Shown here one piece after another: positions 35,411 through 42,318 of a DNA stretch of 64,000 nt. Numbering within the stretch: position 1 is the stretch's first letter; each line of letters opens with the position of its first letter. The DNA lies in NCBI RefSeq assembly GCF_006838285.1, contig NZ_CP038228.1, forward strand, positions 2,418,001-2,482,000, read 5' to 3'. Below the pieces are notes generated by a model, which was given only the letters and a program-made list of their open reading frames with translations, ran no database searches and was not told the DNA's origin. The DNA is from Xanthomonas translucens pv. cerealis (lineage in GTDB: Bacteria; Pseudomonadota; Gammaproteobacteria; Xanthomonadales; Xanthomonadaceae). Position numbers and translations under genes: made by a program.

Positions 35411-35740
35411 CACTGCAGAGAGTTGCCCGCGAAGCGACCACGATCGAGCGGTCGTCCATCAACGTGGCGGCGCTCAGGCGGCGCTGGTGGAGATATCCCA
35501 CGCATTGCCGGCAAGCCAAGCGACAGTGTCTCGAGAAATCGCGTCAATGAACCCGGCCCTTTCCCGTAGACAAGTTCGCCGCCCTTCCGTAGAAAATTTC
35601 AAAATGGTGGCAAGGCGATAACGGCAAAAAAGCGCCGGAAGCCGAAAAATGCACGACGAGCGCAAGGCGCCGAAAGCCAAACGGAAGGTAAAGAGACCCC
35701 GGCATGGCGGACCGGTTCTTTGGATTTTCTCACATGGCAC

Positions 35741-35760
35741 ATTAGAATGTAAATTCTAAT
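35741..35760 (+). promoter_or_regulatory. Palindromic operator candidate upstream of response regulator
   Basis: Perfect 8-bp inverted repeat ATTAGAAT (35741-35748) and ATTCTAAT (35753-35760), spacer GTAA, in an AT-rich patch 27 bases before the ATG at 35788. Good candidate for autoregulation or repression of the operon. A strong AAGGGG ribosome site (35775-35780) follows. Confidence 0.5.
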
Positions 35761-35787
35761 TACGCCCTCATCTCAAGGGGCGCCCGC

Positions 35788-36531
35788 ATGTCGAAGACAA
35801 GTACAAGCACCTACATGCCACGGGTGCTGGTCTTGGACGACGATTCGGCAATGGCGCAGGTCGTCGTCGACCATCTCCGCATGCAACGCATGGAAGCATC
35901 CGCGGTCAGTACCAGCGCCGCCATGAAGCAACAGCTGCGCATACAGCAGCCAGATATTTTGCTGCTCGATCTGATGCTACAGGATGAGGATGGACTGAAT
36001 CTTCTGCGTGAATTGCGCCGCGACTCGGATATTCCTGTGATAATCATCACAGGTCACAGGCACGACGAGATCGATCGCGTGGTCGGCCTGGAACTGGGTG
36101 CCGACGACTATCTGCCCAAGCCGTTCGGCCTGCACGAGCTCACCGCGCGCGTCCGCGCAGTCCTGCGCCGGCATTCCCTTGCGCGCTCCGCACCGGCCCA
36201 TGCATCCGATGAGGGCGGCTACGCATTCGGCGACTGGCATTTCGACCTGAATGCGCGCACGGTGACCGCCGTCGGTAGCCAGCCCATCGCGTTGACCAAG
36301 GGCGAGTATGCGCTGCTGCGCGCCTTCGCCGATGCGCCGGGAAGGCCGCTCAGCCGCGAGCATCTGCTGCGGGCCACACGCCTGCACGACGATGTCTTCG
36401 ATCGCAGCATCGACGTCCAGATCCTGCGGCTGCGCCGCAAACTGGAACGCGATCCCAGGTCTCCGCAGCTGATCGTCACCACCCGCGGTGTGGGCTATGT
36501 CTTCACCCCGCAGGTGGAGCGGACGCGATGA
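35788..36531 (+). CDS. OmpR/PhoB-family response regulator
   Basis: 247 residues. Receiver domain: acidic pair in VLVLDDDSAM, phospho-acceptor Asp61 in LLLDLML, switch Thr in VIIITGH, Lys in DDYLPKPF. The C-terminal winged helix ends with the typical DVQILRLRRKLERDP and TRGVGYVF. DNA-binding transcription factor, probably phosphorylated by the kinase two genes downstream, with which it is coupled through ATGA overlaps. Confidence 0.93.
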   Translation: MSKTSTSTYMPRVLVLDDDSAMAQVVVDHLRMQRMEASAVSTSAAMKQQLRIQQPDILLLDLMLQDEDGLNLLRELRRDSDIPVIIITGHRHDEIDRVVGLELGADDYLPKPFGLHELTARVRAVLRRHSLARSAPAHASDEGGYAFGDWHFDLNARTVTAVGSQPIALTKGEYALLRAFADAPGRPLSREHLLRATRLHDDVFDRSIDVQILRLRRKLERDPRSPQLIVTTRGVGYVFTPQVERTR

Positions 36532-37472
36532 TCCGACGCGCGCGTACAGCCTTCTTGCGGAATGTCCTGGCCGTGCTGAGCGCATGCGCCAGCCCCGCAG
36601 CCATGACCGCACAGAGCGAACGCGCGTCGAACGAACCGATCCATCCGCTGCCCGCGCCGACCGGATTGGATCCGGCCAGGGTCGCGCTGGGCGCGCGCCT
36701 GTTCCGCGACCCGCGCCTGTCCGGCGATGGCCGGCTCTCGTGCCAGTCCTGCCACGACATCGGCAGCAATGGTGCCGGCCATCGAGCGCTGACCGAGGTC
36801 GACGGCAGGCCCCCGCCCCTGTTCAACACTCCCACCGTGTTCAATGCTGCGCTGTCCTTCCGCCTGAACTGGGGAGGGGAATTGCGCACGCTGCACGAAC
36901 AGGCGCTGGCGTCGCTGCAGAATCCAGGGGAAATGCGGGCCGATGTGGCAACGGTCATACGGCGATTGCGCGACGATGCCGGGTCCGTCCGCGATTTCGA
37001 ACGTGCCTACCGGCGCCCCCCCGACCGCGCGACGCTGCTCGATGCGATCGCCAGCTACGAACGCTCGCTCACCACGCCCGGCAGCCGCTTCGATCGCTGG
37101 CTGCAAGGCGACGACGACGCGCTGACAGCGCAGGAGCTGCGTGGCTACCGCAGTTTCAAATCGGTAGGCTGCATCGCCTGCCATCAGGGCCGCGGCGTAG
37201 GCGGGAACCTGTTCCAGCGTAGTGGGGTGTTTTCTCCAGCCGCCCGCCACAGCGTGGACAGGTTGCGCGTTCCGAGCCTGCGCAATGTCGCCGCGACCGC
37301 GCCCTATTTCCATGATGGCAGCGCACCGACCCTGGAGTGCGCTATCGACGCAATGGCGCGGGCGCAGCTCGCCGTGGTGCTGCGCCGCGAGGAGATCGCC
37401 GACATCGCCGCGTTCTTGCGGGCGCTCACCGGCAACCATGACGGACACCCGGTCACGGATCAACCGCGATGA
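36528..37472 (+). CDS. Di-haem cytochrome c peroxidase/MauG-like protein
   Basis: 314-residue exported protein with an N-terminal signal-like segment and two haem c sites, CQSCH (Cys72-His76) and CIACH (Cys215-His219). FNTPTVFNAALSFRLNWGG and RVPSLRNVAATAPYFHDGS are family blocks of bacterial cytochrome c peroxidases. Reduces peroxide or modifies a partner in the periplasm. It is placed between a response regulator and a sensor kinase, with ATGA overlaps at both ends, so it may be part of the sensory circuit and not only its target. Confidence 0.88.
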   Translation: MIRRARTAFLRNVLAVLSACASPAAMTAQSERASNEPIHPLPAPTGLDPARVALGARLFRDPRLSGDGRLSCQSCHDIGSNGAGHRALTEVDGRPPPLFNTPTVFNAALSFRLNWGGELRTLHEQALASLQNPGEMRADVATVIRRLRDDAGSVRDFERAYRRPPDRATLLDAIASYERSLTTPGSRFDRWLQGDDDALTAQELRGYRSFKSVGCIACHQGRGVGGNLFQRSGVFSPAARHSVDRLRVPSLRNVAATAPYFHDGSAPTLECAIDAMARAQLAVVLRREEIADIAAFLRALTGNHDGHPVTDQPR

Positions 37473-39886
37473 AGACCGTCATCGCCATGTCCACCATCCT
37501 GCTGGTCGCGATGGCGACCGTCGAAACCGTTACCCGCCTGCTCGACGAGCGGGCCCATCGTTACGACCTGGCCATGAGCACTCTGGATGCGCTGAACATC
37601 GCCGACACCTGCATGCATAAGGGCGTACTGGAATTGCGTGCGGGCCTGCTGCACGACGACGACCGCATCGTCGACGACGACCGGCACGCCTGGAAAGCGC
37701 TGCAGCAACTGCATGGATTGGCGCAATCCGACGAACCGCTGATCGCGGCGATCCGCGCGCTCGAGCGAGACTATCGGTCCAAGTCGGCGCAACTGGAACT
37801 GTTCAAGACGCAGAACGCGCTGCTCGGAAATTCGCTGGCGTACTTCTGGCGCGAGAGCGACGCACGCATGCGCGACAGCCTCGACCGGGCCGAGCTGCGA
37901 CGGCTCGGCGCGCTGGGCAGCGCGATGCACCGCCTCAGCATGGACAACAGCGCGGACATCCAGGCGCTGGCGCGCGCGCGACTGGAGGCCGCCACGCGCG
38001 GTCGCGGACCATCCCCCTTGCTGGTGCACGGACGCATGCTGCTGGAGCTGCTGCCGGCGACAGAGGCCAGCATCGAACGCATGCGTCCCGTCACTGAACT
38101 GGCGTCCTACCGCCGCGTGCGCGGCGACCTCCAACAGCGCATGCTCGCGCTCGATACGCTGCGCGCAACGCTGCGCCTGTGCATGCTGGCGATGGCCGCG
38201 ATCATGGTCGCGATGCTGGTGCACCTGACCCTGCTGCTACGCCGCCGTGCGAGCACGCTGCGCCGGCGCGCCGAGTTCGGCCGCATCATGGTGTCGATCT
38301 CGCGCGAGCTGATCGGCAGCGATCGCGCGCGGATCGACCACGCCATCACCGCGGCGGCCGGACGTATCGCGGCCTGGCTCGATCTGCCGTATTCGGCCCT
38401 GATCCTCGACGGCGGCGCCGCGCCGGCCTCGATCTGGCCGGAACCGCGCGATGCCCGGGTACATGCGGCCACCGCAGCGGCGCTGGCGCTGCCGGTCGCG
38501 GCGGACGGCGCGCCGCACGACATGGCCGCCGTCGCCGGCGGGGGCGATGCCGTACCGCTGCCGCACCCTGCCGGCAAGCGGCTGCGCGGGGCCCATTGGG
38601 TGTACCTGAGGCGTCATTCCGGCGGCGGCACGGCGATGTTGTGCCTGCAACGCAATGAGCGACACGGCGGCTTCCCGCGCAATTCAGAATTGTTTCCGTT
38701 GCTGTACAGCGCGCTGGACATGCTGGCCGAGGCGGTGATCCGGCGCAGGCTCGAGAACGAAGCCAACGCATTGGAGAGACGCCTGGAGCAGGCAAGACGC
38801 ATGGAGACCATCGGCGCCATGGCCAGCGGCATCTCGCACAACTTCAACAACATCGTCGGCGCGATCCGCGCCAACGCGGAGATGGCGCTGTCCGCCCTGT
38901 CGCCCGGCGCGCATGCGCGTTCCCACCTGGTGGCGATCGAGCGGGCCACCGGCCACGCCAGCAATCTGATCGAGGCGATCCTGGATTTCGGCCGCGCGCA
39001 AAAACACAATGTGCAACTGGTCGATCTGGCTGCGCTGCTGCGGGAGACGCAGACGCTGTTGCGCGTGTCGTTCTCCGGCGCGGTAAGGCTAGACGTGCGG
39101 ATCGACGACCGGCCGCTGTATGTGCAGGGCAATGCCTCGCAATTGCAGCAGGTGATCCTCAATCTGGTCCACAACGCGGTGCGGGCCATGCGCCGGCGGG
39201 GCATCGTGTCGATCCGGCTAAGCGTCGGCACCGACCAACGGACGCTGCGCCTGAGCGTCGCCGACCGCGGCATCGGCATTCCCGCCGATCGCCTCAAGCG
39301 CATTTTCTATCCGTTCTACACCACCCGTGCCGGCGGCAACGGATTGGGCCTGGCGACGGTCAAGCAAATCGTCGGCAACCACGATGGCCGGATCGAGGTG
39401 CACAGCCAGGTCGGCACCGGGACTACGTTCGTCATCGAATTGCCGCTCTGCCTGCCCTGCACCGCGCAAGTACAGCAGCCCGTCCAGCCCAGCCATCGTC
39501 GACTGCTGCTGCTGTGCGCGGATCGCGCCGCGCTCGAACGCTTGGAAGAGATGCTGGCCGCGCTCGGCCACGAGCCTGTCGGGCATCTGCAAGCCGCCGC
39601 TGCGTGCCGCATGCTGCTCGACGAGCCAGACAGGTTCGACGGACTGGTCGTGCAATGCGACGACGCCGATGCCGCCGACCAGGCTATCCACGCCCTGAAC
39701 GCCGTCGCCCCGCAGTTGCCGCTGCTGCTGATTCAGGCCGGGCAGCCGCCCGCCGCGGCGGCACGCGCTCGCAGCGACTACCAGATGCTGCGGACGCCTT
39801 ATTCGCCAGGATCGCTGGCGCAGGCGCTGGAACGGACATTGCGGGCGCAAGCGCCGGCATTTTCCACGACGCCAAAGCCTCTGTGA
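37469..39886 (+). CDS. VirA-like membrane sensor histidine kinase with degenerate receiver
   Basis: 805 residues. A helix near residues 3-20 and another at about 235-257 bracket a helical periplasmic sensor (DAHL-like). A GAF-like region follows (about 270-430). The kinase core has the phospho-acceptor His457 in ASGISHNFNNIVGAI, N-box LNLVHNAVRAM, G1 DRGIGIPADRL, F-box FYPFYTT and G2 GGNGLGLATVKQIV. The C-terminal 120 residues have a receiver fold, but the Asp site reads DGLVVQCD with no aligned acceptor and the Lys-Pro motif reads RTPYSP, so phosphorelay there seems lost. Layout matches two-component VirA-like kinases. Confidence 0.88.
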   Translation: MKTVIAMSTILLVAMATVETVTRLLDERAHRYDLAMSTLDALNIADTCMHKGVLELRAGLLHDDDRIVDDDRHAWKALQQLHGLAQSDEPLIAAIRALERDYRSKSAQLELFKTQNALLGNSLAYFWRESDARMRDSLDRAELRRLGALGSAMHRLSMDNSADIQALARARLEAATRGRGPSPLLVHGRMLLELLPATEASIERMRPVTELASYRRVRGDLQQRMLALDTLRATLRLCMLAMAAIMVAMLVHLTLLLRRRASTLRRRAEFGRIMVSISRELIGSDRARIDHAITAAAGRIAAWLDLPYSALILDGGAAPASIWPEPRDARVHAATAAALALPVAADGAPHDMAAVAGGGDAVPLPHPAGKRLRGAHWVYLRRHSGGGTAMLCLQRNERHGGFPRNSELFPLLYSALDMLAEAVIRRRLENEANALERRLEQARRMETIGAMASGISHNFNNIVGAIRANAEMALSALSPGAHARSHLVAIERATGHASNLIEAILDFGRAQKHNVQLVDLAALLRETQTLLRVSFSGAVRLDVRIDDRPLYVQGNASQLQQVILNLVHNAVRAMRRRGIVSIRLSVGTDQRTLRLSVADRGIGIPADRLKRIFYPFYTTRAGGNGLGLATVKQIVGNHDGRIEVHSQVGTGTTFVIELPLCLPCTAQVQQPVQPSHRRLLLLCADRAALERLEEMLAALGHEPVGHLQAAAACRMLLDEPDRFDGLVVQCDDADAADQAIHALNAVAPQLPLLLIQAGQPPAAAARARSDYQMLRTPYSPGSLAQALERTLRAQAPAFSTTPKPL

Positions 39887-39996
39887 CAAATGAAACAAAG
39901 CGGCACCGATCTGAAACCCCGACGTAGCCGGGCAGGCATACCGTGAAGTCCGGCCGGGCGCGGTACCGGTCCCCTCATCCGAACCACGAGGCGCTC

Positions 39997-40974
39997 ATGG
40001 ATCTGCGACCCACCGATCTTCCTTTGCTCGTGTCGCTCGACACGCTCCTGGAGCTGAAGAACGTCACCCGTGCCGCACAGCGGCTGCACATGAGCCAGCC
40101 TGCGCTGTCTTCGCAACTGGCACGCTTGCGTGTGCTGTTCAAGGACCCATTGCTCACGCCATCGGAAACCGGGCGCGGCATGGTCGCCACGCCGATGGCG
40201 CTGGCGCTGGAGGCGCCGCTGCGCGACGCGATCGGGCGGCTGAGCCTGTTGGGAAAACACGGCAACGCGTTCGAGCCGTCCACCGCAGAGATCACCTTCC
40301 GCATCGCCGGCAGCGCCTACGCATTCGCCACGCTGGCCGCGAGCCTGGTTTGCCGGGTGCACGCCTGCGGCAATCCGGCGATCGGCTTGAGTTTCGTACA
40401 CGTTGCCGGCCAGGCGGCGCTGGAGGCGTTCGAAAACGGCGACATCGATGTGCTGTTGGACGGCGCCCATGCCATTCATCCGTCCCTGCGCATGCGCCGT
40501 CTGTCAGACGACCGCTATGTGATGGCGCAGCGCCACGGCCACCCGCGCGGCTCCCTGCCGCCGGCACTGGAAGAATATTGCGCACTGCAGCACGTGCAAC
40601 TGGTCCACTCTCCCGGCAACGACGTGATCGATGTGGAACTGCAGGCGCTGGGACTGACCCGCCAGGTCGCGGTGACGGCCGCGAACCACGGCATGCTGCT
40701 GGACATCCTGGCCCATACCGACATGGTCGCCACCGTTCCGGCCTGCCTGCTGACGGCTGCTGCCGAGGCGGAGGTAGCGCATTTCGAGTTGCCCTTCGCG
40801 CTCCCAGATGCAGCGCTGGCGATGGCCTGGCATCGGCGCAGCGACGGCCACACCGCGCACCGCTGGTTGCGCGAGTGCGTTCTGGCTGTCGCGGAAGCGA
40901 CCTCGTCCGGGCCGGGCTGGCCCGCTGCCCACGCGCACGCCACGTCCTGCCAGCCCCCGGCGAGTCGGGGATGA
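39997..40974 (+). CDS. LysR-type transcriptional regulator
   Basis: 325 residues. The N-terminal winged helix-turn-helix is standard (LLELKNVTRAAQRLHMSQPA then LSSQLARLRVLFKDPLL); the C-terminal periplasmic-binding-like effector domain spans about 95-300. The start ATG 39997 gives MDLRPTDLPLLV. Its TGA (40972-40974) overlaps an ATG at 40971 that is in frame with tssA, which suggests translational coupling and a role in controlling type VI genes. Effector ligand unknown. Confidence 0.9.
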   Translation: MDLRPTDLPLLVSLDTLLELKNVTRAAQRLHMSQPALSSQLARLRVLFKDPLLTPSETGRGMVATPMALALEAPLRDAIGRLSLLGKHGNAFEPSTAEITFRIAGSAYAFATLAASLVCRVHACGNPAIGLSFVHVAGQAALEAFENGDIDVLLDGAHAIHPSLRMRRLSDDRYVMAQRHGHPRGSLPPALEEYCALQHVQLVHSPGNDVIDVELQALGLTRQVAVTAANHGMLLDILAHTDMVATVPACLLTAAAEAEVAHFELPFALPDAALAMAWHRRSDGHTAHRWLRECVLAVAEATSSGPGWPAAHAHATSCQPPASRG

Positions 40975-41993
40975 CCATGACCGAAGAGATCGAACGCCTG
41001 CTGCAGCCGATCGACAGCGCCGAGCCAGCCGGACCGAACCTGGAATACGACGCGCAGTTCCAGGCCCTGGAAGAAGCGGCGCGACCGCGCCCGGAACGCG
41101 CGCTGGGTGCCGGGGTGATCGCGTCGGAGCAGCCGTCGTGGCGACAAGTGGCCGAGCAGGCTACTGCGTTGCTGCTGCGCGCCAAGGATCTGCGCATGGC
41201 CGCCCACCTGTGCACGGCGCGCCTTCATCTGGACGGGTTCGCCGGCTGGGCGGACGGGCTGACCTTGCTCAGCCTGCTGCTGGAACGCTATTGGGACGCT
41301 GTCCACCCGCGCCTGGACGCCGACCCCATCGAACGCGTCAATGCCCTCGCCTCGCTGGTCGATCACGCGACGCTGCATACCGTGCGCTCCACCCGATTGT
41401 TGCAAGGCCTGCATCCGGCGCATTTCTCGCTGCGCGACCTGCGCCTGGCGCAAGGCGTGCAACGCGAGGCGGATGGCGTCGACGAGGAGCGCCCCGGGCT
41501 AGGTGCGATCGATACCTGCCTGCGCGAGACTCCGCTGCAGGCGCTGGTCGATCTGGACGCGACGCTACTGCGCGCAGAAGAAGCGCTGGCCGCGATCGTC
41601 CGACTGTTCAACGAGCGGACGCCGGGCAGCGGTCCGGCACTGGACCCCGCCTTGCGCGACCTGCGCGAACTGCGCGCATTCCTGGCGGCATATCTGCTCG
41701 AACGCAACGCGTCCATGGAGCAATCCCCCGCCGACGCTGCCAGCGACGGCGAGCGTGCCGTCGACGTCGCCAGAGCGGCCAACGGGGCGATCGAGCGCCG
41801 CGAGGACGTGATGCGCGCACTGCAACAGCTCTGCGACTACTACGCACGGCGCGAACCATCGAGCCCGGTGCCGCTGCTGCTGCGCCGCGCGCAACGCTTG
41901 GTCGGGCTGGACTTCGCGGCGCTGTTGCGCGATCTCGCCCCTGGCGGCATTGCCGAATTGCGGGTGATCTCCGGCGATCCGCACGACGCCTGA
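40971..41993 (+). CDS. tssA: Type VI secretion protein TssA
   Basis: 340 residues; cytoplasmic cap/assembly factor that guides baseplate and sheath building. The ImpA N-terminal domain is evident: LLQPIDSAEPAGPNLEYD, WRQVAEQATALLLRAKDLRM and LTLLSLLLERYWDAVHPRLD. The C-terminal part is helical and ends without a long VasJ-type extension. Two starts are possible, 40971 (overlapping the LysR stop) and 40977 (preceded by GGGG); six bases separate them. It is the only type VI gene on the plus strand here and is convergent with the main operon, 13 bp away. Confidence 0.92.
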   Translation: MTMTEEIERLLQPIDSAEPAGPNLEYDAQFQALEEAARPRPERALGAGVIASEQPSWRQVAEQATALLLRAKDLRMAAHLCTARLHLDGFAGWADGLTLLSLLLERYWDAVHPRLDADPIERVNALASLVDHATLHTVRSTRLLQGLHPAHFSLRDLRLAQGVQREADGVDEERPGLGAIDTCLRETPLQALVDLDATLLRAEEALAAIVRLFNERTPGSGPALDPALRDLRELRAFLAAYLLERNASMEQSPADAASDGERAVDVARAANGAIERREDVMRALQQLCDYYARREPSSPVPLLLRRAQRLVGLDFAALLRDLAPGGIAELRVISGDPHDA

Positions 41994-42006
41994 ACGCGGC
42001 CACTGT

Positions 42007-42318
42007 TCAGATGCGGCTGGAGGACCAATAGACCGCCATCGCGCCGAGCAGCATGCACGCGCCCCACAACGGCAGTTTCCACCAACCCGCCATTGCCGCA
42101 CGACGACGGCGCGGCATCATCGCGGGGGAGGTTGCGGACGCCTGGAATGTTGCGGATGCCGTTGCGGGCGGCGCGACCGCGCCACGGCCATGCAGCAACG
42201 TATCGCACAGCAGCGCGCGCCGGCGCGCGCGGTACTCGTCCGGCGCCATGCGCCGCGTCGCCTGGGCGTCGTTGAGCATGCCCAACACCCGGTTGACCCG
42301 CTGCTCCCACTCGGTCAC
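42007..42318 (-). CDS. Small membrane-anchored protein, last gene of the type VI operon
   Basis: I do not recognise it. 103 residues starting with GTG at 42318, which overlaps the ppkA stop (GTGA). The N-terminal half is charged and helical (WEQRVNRVLGMLNDAQATRR, APDEYRARRRALL). The C-terminus has one predicted membrane helix (WKLPLWGACMLLGAMAVYW). Coupling to the kinase gene suggests a function with PpkA at the inner membrane. Confidence 0.65.
   Translation of the reverse strand: MTEWEQRVNRVLGMLNDAQATRRMAPDEYRARRRALLCDTLLHGRGAVAPPATASATFQASATSPAMMPRRRRAAMAGWWKLPLWGACMLLGAMAVYWSSSRI

Noticed and set aside
34527..35519. 330-codon minus-strand frame treated as one gene
   Set aside because: It joins antisense of the M35 remnant to part of the transposase remnant; neither part is a full protein.
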